From assembly GCA_963969365.1 (NCBI GenBank), contig OZ017757.1:806001-870000 (forward strand): 64,000 nt of DNA. Direction: 5' to 3'. How positions within the stretch are numbered: the first letter of the stretch is position 1; each line of letters opens with the position of its first letter. Under the pieces are notes generated by a model. That model saw only the letters and a list, made by a program, of their open reading frames with translations, did not search any database and was not told where the DNA came from. This stretch comes from Asterochloris sp. CNOR1. Taxonomy: Eukaryota; Chlorophyta; Trebouxiophyceae; Trebouxiales; Trebouxiaceae. Positions 46,205-57,760 of this stretch are shown one piece after another. A program made the translations under genes and the position numbers.

Positions 46205-49200
46205 ATGCAGGCTGGAGACAGGAACCTTCTGAGAAGGATGTGCTTGCAATTGTTGATGCTTGCTCTGGCAGGCAGTGCCCTGTTTTGGGCAGGTCACATC
46301 TCTTCACTGCCAGACACAACCCAAGCAGCCAGAGCTCATCTCAACTGGCACCCTCAGGGTCAGTCAGCGTGGTCTGAGCAGCAGCAGACACTGTTACCGT
46401 TCAGGGGCTCACCCATTTGACGTGGCGTTGCAGGCCAAGCTCATGGTGGTGCAGTGCGGCAGACAGCAAGTCTGGCCAGAAGAGGTGGACTGGACAGTAT
46501 TCAAGCGCTGCCTAGCTGCAGCCCGCCATGCAGCTGGCCGCACACATCCTGATGTTGTTGTTGTCCTAAATGTTGTTGTCCTGTATTTCTAGAGGTGGCA
46601 GACGGTGCGCTGTCACCAGCTGCTGGCGGCACTGTCTGGCCCACAATTTACATATATCCTGAGCGTTTTGTGAACTGTAGCTTGGACCCAAGATTGCTAC
46701 AAGGCATCTATGCTGATGAGCAGTTGGTACCTGCAGCCATTCGCAACAGCCCCTACGTCACTGCTGACCCCCAGATAGCACATCTCTTCCTGGTGGACAA
46801 TTGGCTTTACTGCTGCGAAGCTCATCCGGATGCGGCTGAACTGGGTGGGTGATGCACTCCTATAACATGTAGCTAACTTCAGGCTGGTTGGCGTAGCACG
46901 TTGGCGGCTGATTTGGTTGTCAGCCAGCTGTTGGCAGGCTGTGTTGGCTGCTCCTGTGCAATGTAGTTGCATTGTTGCCCCTCCTGGCGCGTTAGCAGCT
47001 TGGCCTGGCACATGCTTGGCCTGATGACAGGCAGCCAGCTGTTGATATTGGAGCCAGGCTGGATCAGCTTGCCCCAAGCACGATGTCTTTGTGATGGCTG
47101 TGCATGTCTGCCTACAGGTCTGCTGGCAATTTACAGCATGGTCAGGTCTGCCCTGAAATACATTCAGGAGGAGCACCCCTGGTGGCAGCGCAACAATGGC
47201 TCTGACCATCTTTGGATCTGGACTCAGGTCAGCAACAGCCTCCAGCTGCTGGGCACCCACTGCGTGACGCTGCAAATAAAGGCAACGTCCTGAGAGAGTC
47301 CTGCAGACAATGTGCTTGCTGTTGCACTTGCTCAAGCAGCCACTTGTGAGCCAAGCTTCAGCTGGCGCAGCTGGGTAGCGGCTGTCAGGCCCTAGGCCAA
47401 TGTGCAGATGCATCTGCAAGCAGTGCTGCAGGGTGCTGGAGGCAGCACATGGTCGGCAGTGACAAAATTGATGTGGCCAGACGCCATCTGCATGAGCTGA
47501 CAACTGAAGGCACCTTGAGTGTGAGTGCGGCAACAGCAGCTTGGAGCCTGCCCCAATTGGCATGCAGGACCACAGCTGTTGCAGTATTGCACCAATCTGA
47601 GATGTCTTCTCCATTTACAGTTTGAGCAGCAAACCTGCTCCCTGCATGCAGGACCATGGGTACTGTGGGTCTGCACCTGCTGAGGAGGTGGTGGCAGAGG
47701 TGGCTGCCTCCAGGCACCTGGTGCACTGGGGATTGATGACCGCAGAGCGGACATGCTCTCTGGAGGAGCATCTGGAGCACTATGGCTGCCCGTATGACAA
47801 GGTTCTGCAGCACGCCCCAGAGCAGCATGCAGCGCTGTACCCCAGGACTGTGTTGCCATGCTTTGTCCCCACCAAGGACACAGTCATTCCCAGCAGTGTA
47901 TCTGACCACCTCCATCCTGAATTGCTAAAGCCCGAGGTAGGCACTCTGTTACCGCGCCTCCTGCAGCTCTGTTGAGATCATGCATGTCATGGACTGGCAA
48001 GAGAAGCTCCTAGCTGCAGCGGTGTGGCTTGGACCTGCTCCGGCCCTGCACGGGATTCAACATCACCTTCACCACAACATTCTGTGCTGCAGGCTGAAAA
48101 CCGGACAACCACCTTATTCTTTGCTGGCGGCATTCAGGTGCGCAGGGCAGAGCAGGAGCCTCTGGGTTCTGCCTATTGCATGCCATTGGTCTGTCTGCCA
48201 CTCAGCTATGTCCCACAACACCTCTGCTGCAGAATGGTGATCACAGCTACTCTCGAGGTGTGCGGCAAATAGTCTGGCACATGTTCCGCAACCAGTCTAG
48301 AGAGGCAACCAGCAAGGCTTTGTCTTACTAGGCCTGCCCTGCTCCTGCCCCCGAGGTGCCCAGGGCCCAGCCTTGCTTCAAAGTTGCCAGCAGATATCGC
48401 AACTAGTTGGATGCTTGCAGGCTTCCTGCTGATCAATTGAGATGAGGAGGGGCTGGACGCCAGTCATGAGGACCACATGCAGCAGGCACACTTCTGCCTG
48501 GCTGCCACTGGGGCAGGGTGGGGCGTGCGGTTCAAGCTGGCAGTGCTAAATGGCTGCATCCCACTGGTCATTGCTGATCACGTTGAGGTGAGAGCTGCAT
48601 CATCAAGGTCGTGAATCCCCAGGCCTGGCAATGCCTGCAGCTAAGCATTGTCAGCCAGGGACGTGATGCTGCCGCAATGCCATGTAAGGTTAAGCTGCCT
48701 GCAAGCCAGGGCCCAGCTGCTTATGTGGGTCGCAGCTGCTGCTATGAGCTGCAGGTGAACAGCAGCATCTGAGCCCTTTTCTGTCCTGACTGCAGATGGA
48801 CTTTGAGGACGTGCTGCCCTACCATCAATTTGCACTGAGAATGCCCTCTCATGCCATCTACAAGCTGCCCACCATTCTGGAGAGAGTACTGAACACTCCC
48901 GGCAAGGTGGACAGCATGAGGGCTGCCCTCACCTGCGTCTGGCGCTATTTTCTCTGGCGGCAGCCAGACGGGCGCGCTCTAGAGGCGCTCATGTGTTCAT
49001 TGCATCAGAAGTTGACATCAGGCCGCCTGAGCCCCCGTATGAGCATGGAGACCTGCCACCTGGAGTGCTCCCCCCTACCCCAGGGTGAGCAGTCCCCCTC
49101 AGCTGCAAAGTTGCTGCTTTTTGAAGCTGATGAATACCCTAAGACCTGTCTGAAGCTGACAACATTGTTCTGCACGCTGCCAGAGACGCCTCTTGCAAAC

Positions 49201-49239
49201 TGCAGAAGTGGTGGGCATGGGCATTTGCTGACTCCTTAA
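46205..49239 (+). CDS. Exostosin-type (GT47) glycosyltransferase
   Basis: GT47 enzymes build wall or proteoglycan polymers in the Golgi. The ATG at 46205 gives a signal anchor (RMCLQLLMLALAGSALFW). Exons in order: about 46593-46845 (TIYIYPERFVNCS, ADPQIAHLFLVDN), 47119-47228 (WWQRNNGSDHLWIW), about 47626-47937 (VLPCFVPTKDTVIPSS), about 48094-48138 (NRTTTLFFAGGIQ), about 48233-48330 (YSRGVRQIVWHMFRNQS), about 48440-48588 (HFCLAATGAGWGVRFKLAVL with GCIPLVIADHVE) and 48796 onward (MDFEDVLPYHQFALRM). These are the standard GT47 blocks. One stop near 48439 requires an acceptor just after it, so that exon edge is unsure. A 26-base palindrome overlaps the end of the last frame. Confidence 0.8.
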
Positions 49240-49281
49240 GGAGTCAGCAACATCCTTAAGGAGTCAGCAACAAGCTTGTTG
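49225..49281. repeat. 26-base perfect palindrome with partial repeat and second palindrome
   Basis: Left arm TTGCTGACTCCTT meets its reverse complement at 49237/49238. The right half (CCTTAAGGAGTCAGCAA) is repeated 16 bases on, and flows into a 16-base palindrome GCAACAAGCTTGTTGC. Possible 3'-end hairpin of the exostosin mRNA. Confidence 0.95.
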
Positions 49282-50489
49282 CGCTCTTTCAGAGCCTGTT
49301 TTGCCCAGATAAGTGCTGGATACATGAGCAAAGTAGGCTCTTTAATGCTGAGGACACAATCATAAGATGCACACATGCTGTCATGGTCCGTCTTCCTGTG
49401 CCGGGTCCCTGGAGGTAACATTCTGTTGCGCTGAGGCCTAGGCTGCAGCAGCAGGCCTGCTGTGCCGCCAGAGCAGGCAAGGTTGACTAAGCTAAGAAGG
49501 CCTTTATAGTCTGCAACAACACAGTGAATGTATGTACATACAGACCAGCAGCCTCCCCATATCATACATCAGCTATGCAAAGCGTCGTTTCTTACTTATA
49601 TGGCTATATTGATGCGCATCAACATTGGTATCTGTGGAAGCCATGCAACCAGCAGATGAGGCACAGACCAATGATGTTAGGGTCTTAGTGTCCCAGACAC
49701 AAGAAGTTGCTGCTACTGCTACGCAGCTGCGGAGGCCTTCTGCTGTTCACTGATGTTGTTGGAAGCATCATGTAGTAGGTGCTCCTGTTTGCATTGGTCC
49801 CTTACATGGGCAGGGTGCACTACACATAGAATGCGGGACTGATGCCACAGCCTGTGGCCATTGGCAGTGCATGAGAGGTAATGGTAGGCGCCAAAGCATC
49901 AAGAGCACCACGTCCCTTTGTAGCATGTGACGCTCAGACCAAATTTCCATAGATATGACAGCTGAGGTACCAGTCCTCCTGCATTTCTGAGATTAGGTGC
50001 CTGCCAACGCAAACGCGCTATGCATTCTTTGTGCACATGCGCCTCCTGGGATACTGCAGCTGAGACATTTTTGAGGCCTCCCCTAGGGTGCCAGCTGGCT
50101 GGTTGCCATTTGAGGCAGTAAGGAGCAGTGCAGAGCTTCAAGACAATGCCAACATAGCATGCCAGGTTGTACTTAAGGTTCCCTTGTAAGGCGGGGAAAG
50201 CTTGTGAGGATCAAATCTGGCTGCTTCCAGATCAAACATTATAAGGCAATGCGTCTAGCACCCTGCAACCAGATGGCTTATATTTATAGTTTGCAGCCTC
50301 ACGGTTCATGGAATTGGTTACCAGAACACTCACCTAGCCCAAGGGTCTAACCATGACAGCTGAAACCTGAATTGGCTCGTGAGGCTCGCCAACCCTGCTG
50401 GTGGTGTAGCTGAAGCACACCTGCGGCAGAAGGAGCAGCGGTGTGGGTGCCCTGTCATTGACTGATTGCTCTGATCAGTAGAGGGGGGC
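49282..50489. other. Intergenic region between convergent genes
   Basis: Lies between the exostosin (+) and DUF707-like (-) 3' ends. No gene or RNA gene could be supported. A tRNA-like phrase near 50190 was rejected. Confidence 0.4.
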
Positions 50490-52145
50490 TCAGTTGACCA
50501 GCTTCGCGGTCTCTGCAGATTTCGCCACCAATCCATCAACAAACTCAGCAGCGGCTGCATTTGCCTGCTGTTTGTGGTCCAACATCTCACACTTAGGACC
50601 AACCTTTGATGTGAAGGTGCTGGATAGTCCATGGTCCTCAGGAAGTGCCCAGAATGGACCATTTCCCAGCAATGAGAGCTGACAGATCTGGTCAACAATT
50701 GCAATGCTGGCTTTGCCCAACCTCAGCCCCCATATATCGTCATCACCTACACAACAGGCAGGGACAGAAGTTTCAGCGCCCTGTAAAAGCAGTACACTTG
50801 CTTCCATAGAAGCAATGCTTCTGGTGCGGGTGAAGCATCCTCCAGTGGCTGGCGAGGCATCAATCTGAAAGAGGGATACTGACTCCCCGGTCTATCACCT
50901 GGTTGATTCTGCTGCAGGGTGGGCACAACAACGTCCAGCAGAAACTCCATGCTGAAGGTTGGCACGGTCACATTCACCCAGCCAACATGTCTCAGGGCTG
51001 AGGCAGGCTGTTGAAACATGAAACTGCCAGGGGTGCAAGGGCTGGATGGGCTGCATGGCATGGGTTGCACAAGGTCCAGACTGAAACGGGACTGAAAGTC
51101 GAACAACAGGCTGATGGAGGCTGCAGTTAGAGCCATGTCGTCATCTGGAATGTACACCTGCAATTTGCAAGGTGCAGTGGTGCAGACTGTTCCTGAGGCT
51201 CTAACCAGCATGGGGCAACATGTTGACCAGCAACATGTCAGTATGGCTCACCTGCTTGTAGTGGGGTCTGTAACACTGCTCAAAAGCAGGGTTTGTCAAG
51301 AACTGGAGAACCATCTGCCACTTGCCGCCCTGTGCCTGCTCAACATGCACACATTGTGCACATTCAACATCCTGAGAGCCATTTAGAATGACTGCCAGGT
51401 CCCAGTTGGCTGTTTCAAAGCCAGTCAGCCAACCAGACAGCTGAGAGATGTCTCTGGCACTTGCAATGACCAAGTTGGAACGATTCAGAGTACAGGTGCC
51501 TGCAGGCAAGACCTCCACTCAGGAACATGCTCAGGATGATGGGTCTGCCATGCCAAAGCAGACTAGCTTGAGAGCAAGCACACATGGCCTGCATAAATGG
51601 CACCTCATGCCGCACTTGTGTCTGCTGCAGCTGCCGGCAAGTACGGAGGCCTTGCGCTTCAAAATAATGGCCGTCACTCCAAAATACCCAGGGCACTGCA
51701 CCTTGTGAGGCAGCTGAATCTGTCAAAGCATTGTACCGACCTCCAAGATGGTGTGGGGAGGCCTGCAACACAAGGACATTTCCTAATGCCAGTTTCACCC
51801 TGATGCCAGGTGCACACTGTGACCACTTGTAAGCACTGCCATGTCAGGTTGTGATGCCAGTCTGAAGCTGATGGTCATGCCGCCATGATTCAGCACCAAC
51901 CCAACTCCGCCTGTCTGACTTACTAGCAGCATGAGACCAAACCCAAAAAGGCTCAGCGCCAAGCACCCAAGGCAAGCTCGCAGGGCTGTGCTGCTGAGGA
52001 GCGCCAAAGATTCAGATCCATACGAGAGGAGACCCTGGGACTCCAGCCGAGCTTCCTCTGGGTCTGCTCTGACCCATACGGTGCTGGCTGCCCTTGAGTA
52101 CTCAGGGTCAAATGAGCCTCCATTTTGCGTCTCTGATGTGAGCAT
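50490..52145 (-). CDS. DUF707-like type II membrane glycosyltransferase
   Basis: The ATG at 52145 starts a short cytosolic part and then a membrane anchor (ACLGCLALSLFGFGLMLLVS), typical of Golgi transferases. Exons: 52145 to about 51800; about 51620-51795 (VKLALGNVLVLQAS); about 51250-51500 (RNLIIA-like RSNLVIASARDISQLSGWL, GGKWQMVLQFL); about 50896-51158 (VYIPDDDMALTA, LDLVQPMPCSP, VGWVNVTVPTFSM); and 50490-50750 (GLRLGKASIAIVDQICQL, then an Ala-rich tail). The PDDDM motif, the Q-P block and the late IAIVD block match DUF707 proteins, which have a transferase-like fold and no proven reaction. It shares its upstream region with the second GT32 gene. Confidence 0.7.
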
Positions 52146-52591
52146 ATCAGCAGCACCCCCTGACAACTGTTGTCACGGAGTCGGCCACGGCGCAGAGGCT
52201 TGTTAAGAGGGCCAGAACGCGTTCATTTCCTTTTACATATACATTACTACACTAATGTACCTTGGAGTTCTTGCGATCCTCCCGTCTGCTGCAGCGTCAG
52301 GGTTGCGCAATGTCGCTCACACCAGGTACTGTGTTGTCTTGGTCCCATGCCCGGTCGTTGGCCCCCGGACTTTAAATCGAGTCTCTCTCTCTCTGGCCGC
52401 CGCGCCAAGCCATTCGGTCCGTCTGATCAGGCGTTCAGACAGAGCTCGACTGTGCAAGGTCAGCCATCCATCTGTTGTCTTTACTTTGTTTTCGGTGAAT
52501 GCACAGCTGCTACAGTCCTTCGACAGCCAGCCAACGTGCAGCACGACTGAGCCTGCTCACTGCGTTGCAACTGCAGGAGCACTTTACCCAC
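52146..52591. promoter_or_regulatory. Bidirectional promoter region
   Basis: About 450 bases between the DUF707-like start (-) and the second GT32 start (+). It has a (CT) run at 52382-52393 and an AT-rich stretch near 52228-52260 (TTTTACATATACATTAC). Confidence 0.4.
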
Positions 52592-53740
52592 ATGGCAGGG
52601 ATAGATCTTGACTTTGCTGGAAAGGGATGGCTAGTCACAGCTCTCCTGTGCATTGCCTGCACGCTCACAGGTGCTCCTGCTATTGCAGCACCTGGTGGCG
52701 TCAGCTGCTGTCTAAAGTTCTGATGGTGATGTTGCGCTCTCTGCAGTCTGGGACCTGAGTATGTGCAGCATGTGCCAGGCCACTGACAAGGCGCCGCTCT
52801 CAAGCCATGTGCAGGACATCTTTGCAGCGTGAGTTGGAGCTGATGTCAAAGGGTGACATGTGCATGCGGCAGCACAATACATGGCTGTGGAACCAGTTGA
52901 GGTGGACGCAGTCAAATGGCAGCACAGCAAGGCCTGACTGAGTACATTCTGCACTGCCCTGCCATGGAGGTGTCTGGCATCATGTCAGCCTGCCTGACAC
53001 AGCCTGCCAGGCATTGTTGCCCAATAACAGCACAGCCACAGCTTACAGTGACAGTGTCAATGTCAGTCACATTCAAACCACCCTGCCCATGCTTCTGCAG
53101 CTGCAGCCTGGCAAAGCAGCTATTTGGTTGCACCACTTTCACAGCTTGATACTCCCTGCACACATGTGCTTCTTGCAGCCAACCAAGGCAGCTCTCCTGA
53201 GGCAGCAGGTTTACAGCTTGATGCTGATCTGTACACGCTCAGGCTCACGTACAGCAGAGGCAGCGCAGCCCCAGAAGCCTCAGCCTCATGCAGCTGCCCG
53301 GGTGGGAGGGGGGGGGGGGGGGGGGGTGATGCCATGAGGGCTGGACTTTACTTGACAGCCCAGCACTAAACTGTGCTGCGTGCACTTGACCCCCCGACAG
53401 CCTGCTGGCTAACATGATCTCAGTGCGCAACCTGTGTTCCCATACAGCCTGCCAAGGAGGGCTGCCATACAGGCCATTGCGCAATGCCTCACACCACTCC
53501 GTGCTGCCTGCAGCCTGCCTCGGACAGCTGCCCATTCTGGTCTGGCGGACCAGCTGCAGCGCATCATGATCCGGGGTACCGTGCAGCAGCTCAAGCATGA
53601 GATGAGCAAGCCACCTGGCAGCATCCCCCACATCATGAACTGGGTCTACTACGGGCCTGAGGGGACCCTGTTTCGTGCCTTCAAGTCTGGGCGCATGAAG
53701 AATCAGAGCATGAATTCCTGCCTCCAGGCTCACAGGTGAC
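52592..53740 (+). CDS. GT32-family glycosyltransferase, second gene, cut at the gap
   Basis: The ATG at 52592 gives a signal anchor (GKGWLVTALLCIACTLT). Exon 2 (about 52747-52829) joins in phase (VWDLSMCSMCQATDKAPLS). Later exons include SDSVNVSHIQTTLPMLL near 53040 and, at about 53450-53738, RGTVQQLKHEMSKPPGSIPH, which matches QGDMHQLKHELCKPPGHIPH of the GT32 gene at 42200. Here the usual H-R after IPHI is N-W (IPHIMNWVYYG). The exons with the DxD motif are absent: the frame reaches a donor at 53739 and the next 335 bases run into the assembly gap. It may be truncated by the duplication or just unassembled. Confidence 0.6.
53308..53326. repeat. Run of 19 G
   Basis: Uninterrupted G run in or beside an intron of the second GT32 gene. 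Such runs cause sequencing slippage, so its length may be wrong. Confidence 0.95.
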
Positions 53741-53875
53741 TGGGAGAATTGGCCGCATTATGGCCTTGCTGTGACAGGGTGCGATCTGTGCAGGGCGCTG
53801 CCAGAACTGCAGCCTGGGAGCACCACCCACAATTGTGAATGCGCCACCACGTCCTGAATGACAGATGAATGGTAG

Positions 53876-54075
53876 NNNNNNNNNNNNNNNNNNNNNNNNN
53901 NNNNNNNNNNNNNNNNNNNNNNNNNNNNNNNNNNNNNNNNNNNNNNNNNNNNNNNNNNNNNNNNNNNNNNNNNNNNNNNNNNNNNNNNNNNNNNNNNNNN
54001 NNNNNNNNNNNNNNNNNNNNNNNNNNNNNNNNNNNNNNNNNNNNNNNNNNNNNNNNNNNNNNNNNNNNNNNNNNN
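53876..54075. other. Assembly gap, 200 N
   Basis: Exactly 200 N, the usual size of a scaffold gap of unknown length. It separates the broken GT32 gene from duplication copy B. Confidence 0.98.
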
Positions 54076-57000
54076 CTAGGAGTTCCACAATTGTGTGAAG
54101 CTACACGCTGCAGCTTGGCACCCAGCACAGGAACTGAACGTGGTAACAAAAGCCTGAAGTACTTGTGCAGCATATACCTTGCCCCTATTGCTGTATGCAA
54201 GGACTTGCCTGCCTGCAGAGTAGCCACCAGGGCAGGAGCAAGCCCAAGTGACACCAGCCCAAAGTGGTTGTCTGCATTGGCGGCCAAGCTGACCACTGCT
54301 GCATTGGCAGCACGAGCTGCTCTCGGCCCTCCTTGATGCATCAGGTCCAGAAGCAGCTCCACACACCCCTCAGCCTTGAAACATTGATGGGTGCAGGGGT
54401 TCTCGGCCAGGACTGCCAGCAGATAGGCACCCTGCAAGCAAACAGCAAGCGTCAATGTGCATGCGCTGGTCCAGGTGCTGCAATGATACACGACAATCTT
54501 GGGAGGCAAGGCAGCGGAAAGCCTTGGCTAGTCTGTTGCTGGCGCCACCAAGTCCTTTGATTTTGGGGGAGAGCTATCCCCAGCACAGCACCGCCCGCAG
54601 CGAGCAGCACCGCTGTTGCCATGCTTGTAACGTGCATGCTCTGTCCTGCTGAGGCATGGGCTGAAGCGTGCATGCATTGTCAGCCAGATGTGTCAACAAC
54701 AGGGCCCGAATCCTAATGTATTCATGGCTCCACCTGCTGGTCAAGACATCTGCAAAGCCCGTCAATGTCCTACAGCCTCACCTTGGTTTTGGGCAGGCCG
54801 CTGCAAACTGCCAGCAGGCACGTATCTGTCACAGGGATGACACAGTGGCCGCACCTCTGAGGCAAGCAGATCGTGCCCGGATGCCAGCAAACTTCTTAGC
54901 CCTGAGGCGGCCCCCTCACGCACGATGTCCAACTTGCAGCTCTCGCTCTGGGAGGCCAGACGCCAGAGCACAGCTGCAGCTCTCCCTGCTGGGCCTGCAG
55001 ACATCAGCAGTGACAGGATCAAGCCGCATCTACACGTGAGGTGAGGTACATCTCTTGCTATGAGAGGCCAGGGGCCACACTACAGCTGCAGCCCTCCCTG
55101 CCAGCCCTGCAGGTTACACACAGGGAACTTTGTTGCTGCAGTGGTTGTGAGTGGTGTTTCTTCCTTGAAGAGGCCAGGCGCCACAGCATAGCCGCGTCTG
55201 CCGCCCAGGCATGATCACTGCGCCTGTCAAGCAGCAGCACAGCCACAGCCCTCCCTGCAGGCACCAGCAGTGCATCACTGTGAGCACTACTACTACAATG
55301 CACATCTGAGCGAGAAGGTCGCCCTGCAGGCATCTTGTCGGACCAGGCTTCTGCAGCATAACTGACCGCCCGCCAGTCCTACACTTGCAACCTTGTAGTA
55401 CATGCACTGCCAGCTGCGCCAGCAGCCTTAGCAGTGGGCCGTCTGTCATCAAGACATCTGACCATACAGTCAGTGTGCATCTCCTCTGGCCATGTAGCAG
55501 GCTCACCTGATGCATCAGAGGCATGCAGCTGGGCCAGTAGGCCCTGCAGCATGCCACCCTCCAGGAAGGCACCCTTGCAGACAGGCTCAGCTGCCACGAG
55601 GCACAGCAGGTTGCAGGCCAGCACAGCAGTCCGCTGGGCGCTGCTGCTGCGTGCCCCTGAATAGTCCAGGAGGGCGACCAGCTGAGGCAGTGCCCCCAGC
55701 TCCACCACCTACGGCCATTTCTGAATGAGTCAGCTGTCTTCAGGCTGGCCCAGGAGATTATGCAGGCGGTGGAGCAAAACGCGAGGACCATTTAAGGCAG
55801 TGCCCCCAGCTCCATAACCCACAGCCAACATGACTGCATCAGCTTCTTCCAGAGCGGCTCAGCCATTCATGCAGGCAATGGAGCAGCCTTGCCCTGCGCC
55901 ATGGAGGAGTGTACAGCAGCCACCCTGCCTGCAGCAGGTTGGGGCTGCAGTCTGGGCGGCTTACTCAAATTGCCTGCAGCACAGGAGTTTGCAAGGCCTG
56001 CAGCACCCCGACTGCTACATCCTGAATGGAAGCAAGCAGGGACTATGCACAGCAGGGCCTGTCTGGCGAAGCCCACCTGCAGCAGGCGGTCTGGGTGGGC
56101 GGCTTGCTTGCTGCACATGACGAGCTGCAGGATGGCTGCCAGAGCTGCCTGCCGCAGGCTGCCAGGGCCCTGCAGCAGGCGCACCAGAGCCGCCAGAGCG
56201 CCAGTGGCAGCTGCTGCCTGCCCCAGGGCCGGCTGGCACGCGGCAGCCCGGCTCAGAGCTGTGGCAGCAAACCAGGCAGCAGGGAGGCCATCTGGCTGTG
56301 ATGCTGCAAGAAGCGCCACCAACTGCTGGAGAGCAGGGCCAGTGCTCAGTGCCTGCGCCGCTGGCAGCAGGCCCGCTAACCTGCAGTCAGGACAAACCGC
56401 CAGCAGTCACCCTGTGTGCACAGTCAGGACAAACCGCCAGATCAATTTCAGGTGCGTGCTCTGCAACTGCTGTGCAAGTGCAAGCCTGCCAAACTGCAGG
56501 GACCGTTGGCAGGCTTGGTGCCTCATGAACGCAGCCGGCCCTTCTAGATGCTGCCTTTGCACTGCATGAGGCTGATGCAGCCACTGTGTCCTCCTGGTCC
56601 AGGGCATTAGGAACTGCTGACTCCACTTGAGCTGTGCCAGAGTCCTTGCAGACCAACTGCATGGTCTCAATGGCTTGGGAAAAGGTCTCTCGCTGCAGCT
56701 GCACAGCATGCCCCACACAGGCAAATTACCACCCCACCAAAGCCTTGACAGGCCATCCACCTGCACAGCGTTTCGGTCGCCAGTGCATGGCAGCTGCCTG
56801 GCGCGCACTGCAGCATGTGCAGCATGCCCCACACAGCTGCCTGGACGTCGCAGTCTGCCTGGCTCCAGCAGGCTCTGCCGCCTATATCTGCTGCAACATC
56901 AGCACTCTCTGCCACTGCACTGTCTGCGGCCTTCACACTCGCTGCCAGCCCCAGCATCTGGTGCCCAGCTGCTGACAGGCTGCCTGATGTGGGTTGCTGC

Positions 57001-57760
57001 CACACTGTGCCTGCGATGCCCCCTGCTGGCGGGCTAGGGTACACTGGTGGGGTCTGCTGAGGGGTTGGACCCTCCTGGAGGCCGCCCTCTGCAGCAGCTG
57101 CAGCTGGAGCCAGGAAAGTGGCATGTGCCTTTGGCTTCTCAGCAGGGGAAATGGCCAGGGGCAGCGCTGCCCCCTCTGTAGCTGCCAGGCTGGGGTGCAC
57201 GCTGCCCTGAGCAAGCTGCTGTGAGGGCTGGGGCCTTGCCACTAGGCAGCCTGGAGCTGAGGCTGGGCCAGCTTCGGCTGCAGCCTCACAGGCCATGGCC
57301 CAGTGCAGGATGGCACGAAGAGCAGCCTGCCTCTCGCTGGCGGTCCCTGTTCTAAAGGCAGAGATGAGCGATGTTTAGCAGATGGCAGCCTGAATGAAAA
57401 CAGGCTGCCTGAAGGCCATAAAAAATGGGTTCACACAGCTGCCCAGAAGACGTGACAGCTTCACAGAAGAGGTACTGCAGCGCATGCCTCGTTGCAGATT
57501 GCCTTGCAGATGCAGGAAACTCAGCAGTGGCTAGAGTTGTGCAGCGTGTGCCGGTGGGCTGCACTGTAGTACAAGCCAGACGCACCTTGCCAGTTGCAGC
57601 TGCTGATGGAGGCTGAAAGGCGCATTCTGTTGAGCCTTGGGTGCCTGCGCTGGCCTCTGAAGCACCTCATGCACCCCTCTGACCCAGTCAGGTTTCATGG
57701 CCTGGCAGTGCACGAGGCCTCGCAGCATATGGGTGCTGAGACTCCGGCACCTGGGCACAG
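54076..57760 (-). CDS. Armadillo-repeat protein gene, copy 2, 3' end missing
   Basis: Same exons as copy 1, in the same order: near 57590-57740 (VHCQAMKPDWVRGVHEVL), 56670-57300 (RQAALRAILHWAMACEAAA, then a Pro/Ala-rich linker with PPVYPSPPAGG), 56075-56322 (TGALAALVRLLQGPGSLRQA, absent from copy 1), 55510-55708 (LGALPQLVALLDYSG), about 54860-55005 (CKLDIVREGAASGLRSLL) and 54150-54440 (EGCVELLLDLMHQGGPRAA, then LGLAPALVATLQAGK). Here the sites that are frameshifted in copy 1 are open. The 3' exons matching 7081-9500 fall in the gap or are lost. ARM scaffold of unknown partner. The start codon was not found. Confidence 0.6.

Noticed and set aside
46697-47614. 305-codon minus-strand frame
   Set aside because: It lies opposite exostosin exons and introns that match GT47 blocks on the plus strand; the minus frame resembles nothing.
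50190-50275. tRNA-like phrase
   Set aside because: A GATCAAATC-like loop caught the eye, but no cloverleaf with a seven-base acceptor stem and D-arm could be drawn.
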